Counted from the first letter of the stretch, positions 27,260-37,223 are shown. The stretch is 64,000 bases of DNA from Fulvivirga lutea (GCF_017068455.1 NZ_CP070608.1:2585488-2649487), one strand, 5' to 3'. Numbers and translations: made by a program. The notes: a model not told the origin generated them from the sequence alone.

Positions 27260-29224
27260 ATGAATATAAATCTCTTTTTGTTCTCTCTAATTTTATTCCA
27301 ATCTCCTGTCACTAACCCGACAGTCGATAGCCTCAATCAAGCTCTTCAATCATCTTCTGGTACGGAGAAGGTCATTATTCTTAATGATCTGTATAAGCAG
27401 TACGCTAATAATGACCCTGTAAAGGCAATGGATTATACACAGCAGGCATTGGATCTGGCAACAGAAATAAATGACCCAAGTGGTATGGCCTCAAGTTATA
27501 ATAACATTGGTGTATTGAATAAAAATAGAGGCAAGCTGGATGAAGCCCTGGATAGCTATTTAAATGCTGTAAGAATTGAAGAGGAATATAAGTTTGTTGA
27601 TGCCTTGCCCTACACATACAACAATATCGGTACAATTTATTCACTAAAGGGCGAATTTGAAAAGGCTCTGGTTTACTTTAATAAAGCCTTGGAGCAGTTT
27701 CAATCGATAAATCATAAACTTAGAATAATTGGAACACTTAATAACATTGGCAATGTTTATTCAGATTTGCAGGAGTATGATTATGCACTTAAAAACTACC
27801 TTCAGTCATTAGAAATTTATGAGTCATTAGAAGATAATTCTGAAGCTTTTGTGCCATTTAATAACATTGGGAATATCTATTTTCAACGAGGTGAATGGGC
27901 CAATGCAATGGCGTTTTACGAAAGTGCGTTTGACCTTGAAAGGTTGAACAACGATAAAAACGGACAGGCAAATGCGCTTCATAATATCGGAACAGTTCAT
28001 AAGGCCACGAAGAATTACGAAAAAGCCATTGAGGTATTCAATGAAGCCCTTTCTACAGCTCAGGAAACTGATAACAAAAGGCTTATTGAAATTATTTATG
28101 GCTCACTGGCTGAAACATATTTTGCTTCAGGCGATATGTTTATGGCTTATAGCTTTTTGCAACTTCATAATAATACCAAAGAACAAGTGTTCAATGAGCT
28201 TAGCAACAGAAGAATAGCAGAGTTAGAAAGTGCTTTTGAATTTGAGAAGAAGGAGGCTGAAATTGAGGCACTGAAAATACAGAGTGAGTTGCAGCAATTG
28301 CAGATTCAAAATGATAAGATAGTCATTACTTCAGTTGTAATTGTATCGTTTTTGGTAGTAGGGCTTAGCTTGGTTATTTGGCAAGAGCTTAGAACCATCC
28401 GTAAAAACAAGAAACAGCTGGAAGCTCAGAATATAGAGCTCGAGAATCAAAAATTAATCATTCAGGAGAAAAACGATAGTATTACTGAGAGTATCGATTA
28501 TGCGAAAAGCGTTCAGGGATCAATGCTCAAATTTACAGTACCTGACAAATATCAGGATGATTTCTTTGTGTTATTCAGGCCTAAGGATATTGTTTCAGGT
28601 GATTTTTTCTGGTTTTCGCACAACGGTAATAATCAAATAGTGGCAGCAGCCGATTGCACGGGCCACGGTGTAGCTGGCGCTTTTATGACAGTGATTGGAC
28701 ATTCATCGCTCGATCAGATAATCAACAAAGAAAATATTAGTGAGCCAGATGCCATTTTAGAAAAACTTGATCTGCAGGTTCAAAAATCAATTAATCAGAG
28801 TGATCGGCTTATATCTGACCATGGGATGGATGTGGCGCTTTGCTCTATTGATAGAGGGAATAAAAAGCTGGTATTTGCAGGGGCTAACAGACCGTTATAT
28901 TTCGTTCGCAGCGGGGAGTTGCATACTATTAAAGGCACTAAGCATACCATTGGTGATAATTCTGATGGTAAGGTAAGCTTCGAAAAGCATGAAGTAACCT
29001 ATGAAGCTGGTGATGTGTTTTACCTCTTCTCAGATGGTTATCCTGATCAGTTTGGCGGTAAAGAGAATAAGAAGTTTATGGTTAGCAATTTCAAACAAAT
29101 GTTAATCGATATACACACTTTGCCACTGGTTGACCAAAAGAAAAAACTGGATCAAACACTTTCAGAATGGAAAGGAAAAACAGAACAAACTGATGATATA
29201 CTGGTAATGGGCTTTAAGGTTTAA
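27260..29224 (+). CDS. TPR sensor with membrane helix and SpoIIE/PP2C-type serine phosphatase domain
   Basis: A 654-residue protein. A short N-terminal hydrophobic stretch leads to about six TPRs (about 60-300, repeated YNNIG/LNNIGN(V/I)Y motifs), a coiled stretch, a transmembrane helix at about 350-373 (IVITSVVIVSFLVVGLSLVI) and a second coiled coil. The C-terminal PP2C-type phosphatase domain (about 415-654) has metal-site motifs DIVSGDFFWF, AADCTGHGVAGAFM, LFSDGYPDQFGG and TDDILVMGF. The layout puts the TPRs in the periplasm and the phosphatase in the cytosol. Such proteins dephosphorylate anti-anti-sigma-type partners in partner-switching systems; no partner gene is nearby. The 3' end overlaps the convergent ureohydrolase gene by 11 bp. 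Confidence 0.93.
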   Translation: MNINLFLFSLILFQSPVTNPTVDSLNQALQSSSGTEKVIILNDLYKQYANNDPVKAMDYTQQALDLATEINDPSGMASSYNNIGVLNKNRGKLDEALDSYLNAVRIEEEYKFVDALPYTYNNIGTIYSLKGEFEKALVYFNKALEQFQSINHKLRIIGTLNNIGNVYSDLQEYDYALKNYLQSLEIYESLEDNSEAFVPFNNIGNIYFQRGEWANAMAFYESAFDLERLNNDKNGQANALHNIGTVHKATKNYEKAIEVFNEALSTAQETDNKRLIEIIYGSLAETYFASGDMFMAYSFLQLHNNTKEQVFNELSNRRIAELESAFEFEKKEAEIEALKIQSELQQLQIQNDKIVITSVVIVSFLVVGLSLVIWQELRTIRKNKKQLEAQNIELENQKLIIQEKNDSITESIDYAKSVQGSMLKFTVPDKYQDDFFVLFRPKDIVSGDFFWFSHNGNNQIVAAADCTGHGVAGAFMTVIGHSSLDQIINKENISEPDAILEKLDLQVQKSINQSDRLISDHGMDVALCSIDRGNKKLVFAGANRPLYFVRSGELHTIKGTKHTIGDNSDGKVSFEKHEVTYEAGDVFYLFSDGYPDQFGGKENKKFMVSNFKQMLIDIHTLPLVDQKKKLDQTLSEWKGKTEQTDDILVMGFKV

Positions 29225-30281
29225 AAGTTAATTTTCCCTGCGAAACACCCATTAAAGTTGATAAATGATATAATAGTCTCGCGCCTACGTTAGCATCCCA
29301 TTCGGTTTCACCAGGAGCCACTTCATTTAAATCAAATGAAACTATGGTGCGGCCCGATTCAACTACTTTCTTTACTAGATAAACTACTTCATTGAACTCA
29401 AAACCTCCGGGTACCGGTGTGCCGGTGTTCGGACAAAGCTTGGGGTCCAGACCATCAATATCAAAACTGATATAAACGTGCTTTGGTAGTTCGTTGATGA
29501 TTAAATCGCATATTTTTGCCCATGGTGTTCCTTCAAACTGTTGCGCTTTAATATCGGAATCGAAAAAGGTTTTAACTCTTCCTTTCGAATTGGTAATGTA
29601 CTGCATTTCCTCATCGCAATAATCCCTTATGCCCACCTGCACCAGTTTAGAAATTTTCTTGTTCTTTAAAGCATTAAACATGATCGATGCGTGTGAGTAT
29701 GTGAAGTTCTCGTAGGCCTCGCGTAAATCTGCATGGGCATCTATTTGCAATATTCCCATGTCAGGATATTCATCAGCCATCGCATTAATAATACCCAAAG
29801 GAGTACTATGATCACCACCTAAAAGCGCAACCATCTTACCTTGATTGTGGATCTTAGATGCCTGAGAACGAACGTAGATGTTCAGTTTCTCAGCCATTTC
29901 ATTCACCGCATTTGGAATTATTTTTAATTCATCAGTAATCCATTCTTCTTCATTGTTTTCTAACCAGGAGATGTACTTATAGGCAAGATCACGATACTTT
30001 TTATTCTCTTTAATTAATTCTTTATCAATGGGCAGCATATGTATACCCATCTTCCAGGCATCGGGAACATCTTTCAGAAACAAATCTACCTGAGTAGAGG
30101 CATCAAGAATGGCTTGAGGCCCATCTGCAGTACCTGCAGTGTAAGATACTGTTACTTCCCATGGTACAGGAATGATAATTAAATCCGCACTTTCATAATC
30201 AAATGGTAGTCCAAATAATTGGCCCGAAACCCCTGGTCCATTGGGATCAAAAGATGCGATAATATCTTCCTTTTTACTCAT
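29214..30281 (-). CDS. Ureohydrolase (agmatinase/arginase family)
   Basis: A 355-residue binuclear-manganese hydrolase. Metal-ligand motifs are intact: LLGGDHSTPLG, LQIDAHADLR, and SFDIDGLDPKLCPNTGTPVP. The family hydrolyses agmatine to putrescine plus urea, or arginine to ornithine plus urea. The extended N-terminus (about 120 residues before GGDHS) and the PGGFEFNEV sequence resemble Bacteroidetes agmatinase/arginase-like proteins. Which guanidino substrate is used cannot be told by eye; polyamine synthesis is the more likely role. It is monocistronic by position: convergent with the phosphatase gene, divergent from the TerB-like gene. Confidence 0.9.
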   Translation of the reverse strand: MSKKEDIIASFDPNGPGVSGQLFGLPFDYESADLIIIPVPWEVTVSYTAGTADGPQAILDASTQVDLFLKDVPDAWKMGIHMLPIDKELIKENKKYRDLAYKYISWLENNEEEWITDELKIIPNAVNEMAEKLNIYVRSQASKIHNQGKMVALLGGDHSTPLGIINAMADEYPDMGILQIDAHADLREAYENFTYSHASIMFNALKNKKISKLVQVGIRDYCDEEMQYITNSKGRVKTFFDSDIKAQQFEGTPWAKICDLIINELPKHVYISFDIDGLDPKLCPNTGTPVPGGFEFNEVVYLVKKVVESGRTIVSFDLNEVAPGETEWDANVGARLLYHLSTLMGVSQGKLTFKP

Positions 30282-30403
30282 AGATTTGTTTCTTGTAATT
30301 TAGTAATCATCAAAATAAGTATAAAATGAGCACATAATTGAAAAATATTTATGTGCAGTAGAAATTTTTCTTTTATCTTCCTGCCGAAAAGTAAACCAAG
30401 ATC

Positions 30404-30769
30404 ATGCTTAACGTCAATATAGAACACTTTCGTAACCTTATTTCTCTGGCTGCGGCCGATGGTAAAATAGCCGATGTAGAAATGGTGGCTCTATCAAAAA
30501 TCGCCTATGAAAATGGAATTCCCTTGGACAGACTTAATGTGATGATTGACCGGGCTGATGAATATGTTTATCTCATCCCTCAAAATCAGCAAGATAGAGA
30601 TCAGCAGATGGAAGACATGATTAAGCTGGCTATGCTAGATGGCGAATTTGCAAACGCAGAAAGAGAACTTATCAACTTGGTAGGAGGTAGACTAGGGTTT
30701 AGTCCAAAAGAAATCAGGGCTAAAATTGATGGATATCTTAAGGATGCCCCTTCTGTAGATAGGGATTAA
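30404..30769 (+). CDS. TerB-like helical protein
   Basis: A 121-residue all-helical cytosolic protein with the TerB-family metal-binding pattern: FRNLISLAAADGKIADVE in the first half and MIKLAMLDGEFANAEREL in the second. Each is a helix followed by an acidic (A/L)DG(K/E) turn. TerB folds bind divalent cations and occur in stress and signalling contexts, but many small copies like this one have no known job. No tellurite-resistance neighbours are present, so a tellurite role should not be assumed. It overlaps the convergent sixA-like gene by 4 bp. Confidence 0.82.
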   Translation: MLNVNIEHFRNLISLAAADGKIADVEMVALSKIAYENGIPLDRLNVMIDRADEYVYLIPQNQQDRDQQMEDMIKLAMLDGEFANAERELINLVGGRLGFSPKEIRAKIDGYLKDAPSVDRD

Positions 30770-31266
30770 AAGTTTAGCAAGTCAGGATATTCGTAACTTT
30801 TTAGTTCACCAGTACCTTCCGATACTTCATTCCATTGTAGGTTTTTAAACTTAATATGTGCCAACCCACAGGTGGTAATGTCTCCAATTTCTGATTTACT
30901 CAAGTATTCTGCCAGGTAAGTAACTGATGGATTGTGGCCGACCAGTAACACAGTGTCCCATTCGTTCTTTAATTGATTAACTACCTGAAGTAAACTTCTT
31001 GTGGAGGCTTCGTAAATGTCTTCGTTCTGATGAATTCTATTAGTATCGTACTTGATTTGCTCTGCTACCAACGATGCTGTGCTTAGAGCTCTTACTGCAG
31101 GGCTAGCTATTATTATATCGAACTGTACCTTTTTATTTAACAGGTTTATGCCCATGCGGGTGGCATTTTGCAAACCTTGAGAATCTAGTGTTCTGTCAAA
31201 ATCCTTCTGATCAGCAAGTTTTTCACTTGCCTTGGCATGTCTGAGTAAGTATAAATTTTTGCTCAT
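30766..31266 (-). CDS. sixA: Histidine phosphatase (SixA-like)
   Basis: A 166-residue branch-2-like histidine phosphatase. The RHG-type motif LYLLRHAKASE near the start carries the phospho-accepting His10. ASPAVRALSTA holds the conserved Arg, and LLVGHNPSVTYLAEYL holds the second catalytic His. Size and motifs match SixA, which removes phosphate from phosphohistidine proteins; small-molecule substrates are possible. It is divergent from topA across 144 bp. Cellular target is not known. Confidence 0.88.
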   Translation of the reverse strand: MSKNLYLLRHAKASEKLADQKDFDRTLDSQGLQNATRMGINLLNKKVQFDIIIASPAVRALSTASLVAEQIKYDTNRIHQNEDIYEASTRSLLQVVNQLKNEWDTVLLVGHNPSVTYLAEYLSKSEIGDITTCGLAHIKFKNLQWNEVSEGTGELKSYEYPDLLNF

Positions 31267-31410
31267 AAAAATTGTTGATCAAAAACAAATGATAGCTTTG
31301 ACGGTTGAATCTACTAAATGTAGAATGATTATTTAAATCGACTCGTATTATTTTATTTTTAAAATTATTGTTCATCTTTGAAATTTTGAGCCAAAAGCAA
31401 AACATCTGAT

Positions 31411-33729
31411 ATGCCGAAGAATTTAGTGATAGTGGAGTCACCAGCGAAAGCCAAGACGATTGAAGGATACTTAGGGAAAGATTATAAAGTGACTTCCAGT
31501 TATGGGCATGTCAGAGACTTACCCAAGGGCGATAAAGCCATTGATAAAGAGAATGGGTTTTTACCCACCTATGAAATAAGCCCCGATAAGAAAGCAGTTA
31601 TTAAAGAATTGAAAAAGCTTGCCAAGGATTCTGACATCATCTATCTGGCGAGTGATGATGACCGCGAAGGAGAAGCTATCTCATGGCATTTAAAGGAGGC
31701 TTTGGGTTTAGATGATGCTAAAACAAGGCGAATCGTATTTAGAGAGATTACTAAGAATGCCATTCAAAACGCTATTCAATCACCGCGAGGAATAGATTTG
31801 GACTTGGTAAATGCGCAGCAGGCTCGTAGGGTGTTGGATAGATTGGTAGGTTTTGAGCTGTCTCCTATACTATGGAAGAAGATTAAAACAGGTCTTTCGG
31901 CAGGTAGGGTGCAATCAGTGGCCGTGAGGTTAGTTGTTGAAAGAGAGCGTGAAATCGAGAAATTCAAGCCAGAAATTTTCTATAAAATCACTGCTTCATT
32001 CGATGTAGGGAACAAAAAAATACTTCAAGCAGAACTTTCTAAACGCTTTAAAACAGAGGATGAGGCTCAGAAATTCCTTGAAGCATGTGCGGAGGCAACG
32101 TTTACAATAAAGGATCTTCAAAAGAAGCCAACTAAAAAAACTCCTGCACCACCATTTACAACATCTACATTGCAACAGGAGGCCAGTAGAAAATTAGGCT
32201 TTTCCGTATCGCAAACAATGACTGTTGCTCAGCGATTATATGAAGCGGGTATAATATCCTATATGCGAACGGACTCTGTGAATCTATCTCAGGAAGCTGT
32301 TGATAGTGCTGTTAATGAAATTAAAAAAGAATATGGCGATGACTTCGTAAAAGTAAGGCAATATAAAACCAAATCGAGCTCTGCACAGGAGGCACACGAA
32401 GCCATCAGACCTACAAACTTTGCTGTGACCAATCCTTCTGCAGATAGGAACGGCACTCGTTTATATGAATTAATTTGGAAACGTGCCATCGCTTCTCAAA
32501 TGGCGGATGCTCAAATAGAAAAAACAACAGCCACAATAGATATTTCTACGTTGGAAGACACACTTACTGCAAGTGGTGAAGTGGTAAAATTTGAAGGATT
32601 CTTAAAGGTCTATTTGGAATCTACGGATGATGAAGATGAAAATGAAGAGCAAAAAGGAATGTTGCCACCATTGTCTGCTGGGCAGGAATTAGATTTAACC
32701 GAAATGAATGCTCGACAGGGCTTTACAAGGCCTCCGGCAAGATACACAGAAGCCAGTTTGGTTAAGAAGTTAGAAGAAATGGGCATCGGTCGACCATCTA
32801 CTTATGCGCCAACCATTTCTACGATTCAAAAGCGAAATTATGTAGAGAAGGAATACCGTGAGGGAAAAGAACGTGAATATCAGATACTAACACTCAAAGG
32901 CGGTAAAATAAATTCTAAAACACAAACAGAAATTACAGGCACAGAAAAGAACAAAATGTTTCCTACCAATATTGCAATGGTGGTGACTGACTTTCTGGTA
33001 GATCATTTCCCGAATGTGACCAACTATAGCTTTACAGCCGAAGTCGAACAAAAATTTGACGAAATAGCCTCCGGGATGAAAGAGTGGGATAAAATGATAG
33101 GCGAGTTTTATTCTGAATTTCATGCAAAAGTAGAAACCACAGAGAACATTGAGCGGGCTGACGTTCCGAGTTCAAGAGAGTTGGGTATGGATCCAAAATC
33201 AGGTAGAAAGGTAATTGCAAGACTGGGCAAGTTTGGACCATTAGTACAGATTGGAGATGAGGAGGAAGATGGTAAAAAGCCGCAGTTTGCCAGCTTAAGG
33301 CAAGGCCAGTTTATTGAGAGCATCACGTTAGAAGATGCATTGGAGCTATTTAAACTTCCTAGAGAACTAGGCGAGTACGAAGGTAAACCAATGTTGGTTG
33401 GCTTAGGCAGGTTCGGCCCATATGTGAAATACGATGGCAAATTTGTGTCTATTCCTAAAACTGATGACCCTTACACTATAGAAGATGAACGCGCCATTGA
33501 GTTGATCAAGGCGAAAGAAGAAGCTGATAAAAATAAGTTCATCAAAACCTTTGATGAGAATCCGGACGTTCAGGTATTAAACGGACGCTACGGGCCTTAC
33601 ATCAAAGTGGGAAGGAAAAACGTAAAAATTCCTAAAGACAAAGAACCTAAAGACCTTACATTGGAGGAATGCCTGGAGTTAGCAGAAAAGACGCCTGAGA
33701 AAAAGGGGAGGTATGCGAAGAAGAAATGA
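31411..33729 (+). CDS. topA: DNA topoisomerase I (type IA)
   Basis: A 772-residue enzyme that relaxes negatively supercoiled DNA. The Toprim domain starts at once (LVIVESPAKAKTIEGYLG), with the acidic triad in LASDDDREGEAISWHL (about 79-94). The nucleophile is Tyr284 in GIISYMRTDSVNLS. The clamp and gate motifs GRVQSVAVRLVVERE and GIGRPSTYAPTI are present. In place of zinc fingers the C-terminus has three to four short basic repeats (LGRFGPYVKYDGKFVSIP, LNGRYGPYIKVGRKNVKIP), common in Bacteroidetes TopA. A CATCTTTG element at 31373-31380 could be the -7 box. The stop overlaps the next small gene by 4 bp. Confidence 0.98.
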   Translation: MPKNLVIVESPAKAKTIEGYLGKDYKVTSSYGHVRDLPKGDKAIDKENGFLPTYEISPDKKAVIKELKKLAKDSDIIYLASDDDREGEAISWHLKEALGLDDAKTRRIVFREITKNAIQNAIQSPRGIDLDLVNAQQARRVLDRLVGFELSPILWKKIKTGLSAGRVQSVAVRLVVEREREIEKFKPEIFYKITASFDVGNKKILQAELSKRFKTEDEAQKFLEACAEATFTIKDLQKKPTKKTPAPPFTTSTLQQEASRKLGFSVSQTMTVAQRLYEAGIISYMRTDSVNLSQEAVDSAVNEIKKEYGDDFVKVRQYKTKSSSAQEAHEAIRPTNFAVTNPSADRNGTRLYELIWKRAIASQMADAQIEKTTATIDISTLEDTLTASGEVVKFEGFLKVYLESTDDEDENEEQKGMLPPLSAGQELDLTEMNARQGFTRPPARYTEASLVKKLEEMGIGRPSTYAPTISTIQKRNYVEKEYREGKEREYQILTLKGGKINSKTQTEITGTEKNKMFPTNIAMVVTDFLVDHFPNVTNYSFTAEVEQKFDEIASGMKEWDKMIGEFYSEFHAKVETTENIERADVPSSRELGMDPKSGRKVIARLGKFGPLVQIGDEEEDGKKPQFASLRQGQFIESITLEDALELFKLPRELGEYEGKPMLVGLGRFGPYVKYDGKFVSIPKTDDPYTIEDERAIELIKAKEEADKNKFIKTFDENPDVQVLNGRYGPYIKVGRKNVKIPKDKEPKDLTLEECLELAEKTPEKKGRYAKKK

Positions 33730-33935
33730 GTGGTAAAATAAACAAAGTTAAATTAGCTAAGTATGCATTAACTGCAGTTATTCCATTTATAATTCTTGTC
33801 TTAATTCATGAGTTTAAAGGTGGGAATTACTCTTTAAACAAGACGATCTTTATTTTACTACTATTCGTATTATCTTATTTATTCACATTTGTCTTCGTTT
33901 ACATATTTTCACTTGTAATTAAAAGATATAAATAA
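33726..33935 (+). CDS. Small two-helix membrane protein
   Basis: A 69-residue protein whose ATG overlaps the topA TGA (ATGA), a typical sign of translational coupling. Two hydrophobic helices are visible: YALTAVIPFIILVLI (about 13-27) and TIFILLLFVLSYLFTFVFVY (about 40-60). Basic ends (MSGKINKVKLAK; VIKRYK) suggest both termini lie in the cytosol. No family is recognised. It may be a real small gene or a remnant; the coupling and the clean membrane pattern favour real. Confidence 0.55.
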   Translation: MSGKINKVKLAKYALTAVIPFIILVLIHEFKGGNYSLNKTIFILLLFVLSYLFTFVFVYIFSLVIKRYK

Positions 33936-34062
33936 TCTAATTGATTGATTCACTTGATCTGCTGGTCATAGGTTAAGCGTTAGCGATCATACAACCTAAA
34001 ATGAGATAGTATGTTAGAGATCTGTCGGCACAATATTTTGTCATATGCCTTGATTGATAATT

Positions 34063-34084
34063 GGTCGTAGTGGAAGCTACGACC
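34063..34084. repeat. Perfect 8-bp inverted repeat (hairpin)
   Basis: GGTCGTAG (34063-34070), a six-base loop TGGAAG, then CTACGACC (34077-34084). It lies 33 bp upstream of the small membrane protein at 34118. No T-run follows directly, so it is not a standard terminator. It could be an RNA hairpin in the leader, an operator or part of a dispersed repeat. Confidence 0.5.
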
Positions 34085-34117
34085 AGTGGTGAGAAGAAAT
34101 AAACTAATTTTGGAAAA

Positions 34118-34381
34118 ATGATTCTTAAGAAAATCTTACTTTCAATTTTTCTGACACTTTGTCTGGTTTTTATGATTGATACGTTCTTATTCTCTCCAAG
34201 TCCGTATAATATTTATGTTGTTTCATGGTTTTTTTGTCTTTTTTTATTGCCAATTCAGTTTATCTTTTTAATCAGGCATGTACTTAGAAATGAAGTACAA
34301 AAAGATGTTAAAATAGGAAGAATTCTATGGATAGTCTGTTTTTTCCCATATCAATTATATTACGTTTGGAATAAGATGTAA
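34118..34381 (+). CDS. Small membrane protein
   Basis: An 87-residue protein with two hydrophobic helices: KILLSIFLTLCLVFMIDTFLF (about 4-24, split for description) and the segment with SWFFCLFLLPIQFIFLIRHV (about 37-56). An amphipathic basic tail ends in FFPYQLYYVWNKM. Low GC and aromatic-rich composition match the neighbouring 33726-33935 gene. No family is recognised and no partner is evident. It lies 79 bp before the convergent CHAT gene. Function unknown. Confidence 0.55.
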   Translation: MILKKILLSIFLTLCLVFMIDTFLFSPSPYNIYVVSWFFCLFLLPIQFIFLIRHVLRNEVQKDVKIGRILWIVCFFPYQLYYVWNKM

Positions 34382-34460
34382 TGATGTTAAAATTGTATAG
34401 TTGGTTAAATGATAGCGATCCTACTACCTGTGTGACTTAATCGATGGGCTAAATAAGCCT

Positions 34461-37082
34461 TCAAATCCCAGTCAGGATAAATGCCCCCCAATAATAAGGA
34501 CTAGGATATTTTTTTCTCAATTCCTGTTGTGCTAACCTCAGTGATTCCCTCATAGGAGTACCGTTAGTCCAATAGGTGTAGAAATGTGTCATCAACTTTT
34601 GAGTGGCTTCATCGTCTACTTGCCAGAGGCTCATTACCAGGTGTTTTGCTCCAGAAACCCTCAATGCGCGCTGAAGTCCATAAACGCCTTCTCCATGAGA
34701 CTCAGTACCCTTTGCTGTTTCACATGCACTCAACACCACTAGCTCTGTCGAGTCGAGGTTTAGGTTAAGCATTTCGTAGGAAGTCAGCAAGCCGTCCTCA
34801 TGGAGTTGATCGTCTTCCACACCTGACATAACCAACCCCGAACTCATCATGGCTTCTATAAATGAAGAATGGCCTTCTGTTGGTTTAAAATATCCATGCG
34901 TAGCGATATGAATCAAATATGGGTTTTCAATTGACTTTAAGTTGCCTTCACTTGCATGTTCCTCAAGGAAGGTGTCCGGTTGCCAATCTGCATTTCGCAA
35001 TAGTTGTTCAATTTTCTTTACTTCAACACCGGTAGCTGGTAATTCGTCATAATATGTAGGTTTTTCAGCTTTACTAAACTTGGGCTCGCCAAATAATACA
35101 GCCTTTTTAGAAGCTGATTTTGGGCTGTCTGCTTCTAACAGTTCTTTGGTGTTGGTCAGGATTATGATGTCAGTCTCATCAAGCACAAACTGGTTTTCTT
35201 CTGTATTATAAAGCGTGTTAAGATTGATTTGGTTGTAAATACCATCATTTGAAAAATATATGCGTTTGGGCATTTGATTTTGAGGCATATACTGTTGAAT
35301 AGAATCTATGATGGGCTGCCAATAGGTCTTATATGAAATAGTATCCTGCATTTGATAAGTAATAGCATTACGATATTGCTGAAAATATTGCTTGTCAAGG
35401 TGTTTAGATTGGGTGCTCATAACGAGCGACATCACAGGGCGATCTTTTGTTTCTGAAGTAAGAATGAGCGCACCGTATATCAGTCCATCAAAAAAGTTAA
35501 TCATTTCAACGGCAGCCTCATTAGGCTTTAGTTTCTGCTGTATTTTTTGCCATGAAACATTGTCAACCACAAAACCACTTCTAAAGCTTCTTGAATGGTT
35601 AGTTAGCCACCGCTCATATTGCTCAATTTTAAATTTTAGATTTTCAATTTCTATGGGATCATTATTTTCTTTATTCAGTAACCGAGCGAGTTTATTTTTA
35701 GATTGTTCCCAGAACTCATAACTGGCCACTAGTTCGGCATCTTTGGCATTAAGTATAGCCTGCCTCATTCGTTTACTGGCGTTAAGAATGATGGCCTTAG
35801 TACTTATCTGTAAATCGTAAAGTCTACCGGTAATATCAGGATTAACATAAGGTTCTTCACTTTCCTGTATGGTAAGGAAATTACCTGCCTCAAAAGCAAA
35901 TGATTTGTAATTGTCGATGAAGTCTAATTGTTGCTTATAAAAAGATAGTTTTTCTTCATCACTGAGATAAGTGAAATTATGCCTTATCTCGTCTAGGAGG
36001 TTATCAATGAGAATGTTAAAAGTTGAGTCAGCCTGGGCATATTTGCCCGACCAATGCTGCGCCACCGCCAGGTTAGAAATCGTAGTCTGATAGAGTGGGG
36101 GATTAATAGCCTGTCGGCTTCGTTGTATATTAAGTGATTTATTAAAACTTTCAATCGCTTGTTCATAGTCTTCTATTTCTATGTACAACTCACCAAGATT
36201 ATTTAAAATAACCATGTGGATATAGTTGTTATCCATGTTAGATGTTTCGATTAGCGATAATGCATCTGCCCAATATCTACTGGCATTATTCAGATTTCCA
36301 GCATTACGTTCTATGCTACCCAGATTTTGGATGGCATGAATTTTATCTAACGGATTCCTTGAATTTGCAATAAGATCATAATAATGCAAGGCATACTTTC
36401 GTGCGCTATCCAACTCACCAATTTCATTGTAATAAGTGGCTACGTTATTAATGGTTAGTTGATAGTTGCTCATAGAAGAATAGGTCTCTGGATAAGAATG
36501 CATATACCAGGGCAGGGTAATTTTTAAGGTGTTAATAGCTTCCTCAGTTTTGCCTTTATCGGAAAGTACAGTGGCTTGTAAACCGTTCGTTTGAAAAAGC
36601 AAGTTATTAAGATGGTGAATCCATTGCTGGTAGTGCTGTTCGTTTTGGTCTTTGATAGATTGAAATCCGCTCATGGCTAGTTGCAAATAGTAATCAGCAC
36701 TATCGTACTTGGCGAGGGTGATAAAAAGCTTAGCGAATTCATTGTATTGTTCAATGTGCGAGTAGTGTGGTAGTTGATATACCTTTTTACTCCACTTAGT
36801 GGCAGCCCTTAAATTTTCTAATGCATCCTCATGCAGACCCAATGCCGATTGTGCCATGGCCTTGGTTTTGAGGCAGCTAATCAACAGCTCAGATTGTTCA
36901 CCGTTATTGCTGGTAAGCTTCTTCAGAGCTTTATCGCATTGCTCTAATGCGTCTTCAAATCTTCCTTCTTTGTATGCTTCAACTGCCTTGTTGCTAAGTT
37001 TAGTTAGGTTTTGTGCAAACGAATAACTACACAGATGTACAGCTAAAAAGAGTAGTAAGGTTCTTATTAAAGCAAAGGCCAT
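34461..37082 (-). CDS. Second exported TPR-CHAT domain protease-like protein
   Basis: An 873-residue protein with a signal peptide (LLLFLAVHLCSYSFAQ). About eight helical TPR-type repeats run from residue 25 to 360 (for example IYIMVILNNLGELYIEIEDY, paraphrased from the helix pair near 290). A long helical linker and a C-terminal CHAT domain follow. The presumed catalytic residues are His729 in LIHIATHGYF and Cys787 in VVLSACETAKG, followed by GEGVYGLQRALRVSGA and LWQVDDEAT. It is related in layout to the CHAT protein at 22200-24728 but has no barrel partner next to it. The signal peptide again implies a periplasmic location. Target unknown. Confidence 0.9.
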   Translation of the reverse strand: MAFALIRTLLLFLAVHLCSYSFAQNLTKLSNKAVEAYKEGRFEDALEQCDKALKKLTSNNGEQSELLISCLKTKAMAQSALGLHEDALENLRAATKWSKKVYQLPHYSHIEQYNEFAKLFITLAKYDSADYYLQLAMSGFQSIKDQNEQHYQQWIHHLNNLLFQTNGLQATVLSDKGKTEEAINTLKITLPWYMHSYPETYSSMSNYQLTINNVATYYNEIGELDSARKYALHYYDLIANSRNPLDKIHAIQNLGSIERNAGNLNNASRYWADALSLIETSNMDNNYIHMVILNNLGELYIEIEDYEQAIESFNKSLNIQRSRQAINPPLYQTTISNLAVAQHWSGKYAQADSTFNILIDNLLDEIRHNFTYLSDEEKLSFYKQQLDFIDNYKSFAFEAGNFLTIQESEEPYVNPDITGRLYDLQISTKAIILNASKRMRQAILNAKDAELVASYEFWEQSKNKLARLLNKENNDPIEIENLKFKIEQYERWLTNHSRSFRSGFVVDNVSWQKIQQKLKPNEAAVEMINFFDGLIYGALILTSETKDRPVMSLVMSTQSKHLDKQYFQQYRNAITYQMQDTISYKTYWQPIIDSIQQYMPQNQMPKRIYFSNDGIYNQINLNTLYNTEENQFVLDETDIIILTNTKELLEADSPKSASKKAVLFGEPKFSKAEKPTYYDELPATGVEVKKIEQLLRNADWQPDTFLEEHASEGNLKSIENPYLIHIATHGYFKPTEGHSSFIEAMMSSGLVMSGVEDDQLHEDGLLTSYEMLNLNLDSTELVVLSACETAKGTESHGEGVYGLQRALRVSGAKHLVMSLWQVDDEATQKLMTHFYTYWTNGTPMRESLRLAQQELRKKYPSPYYWGAFILTGI

Positions 37083-37223
37083 TGTCAGTTATAAACCTTA
37101 AAAATACTCGAGTTATAGCTGTAATTCAAGAGGGTTTTAAATTGTACTCAATTATTTATAAAGTTCTTAGAGGTCGTTAGCTAGGGTTAATCCTGACCTT
37201 TGGTTTTGTACTCACATAGTTTA

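Noticed and set aside
30404-30769. Tellurite resistance locus
   Set aside because: A lone TerB-like fold without other ter genes does not support that role.
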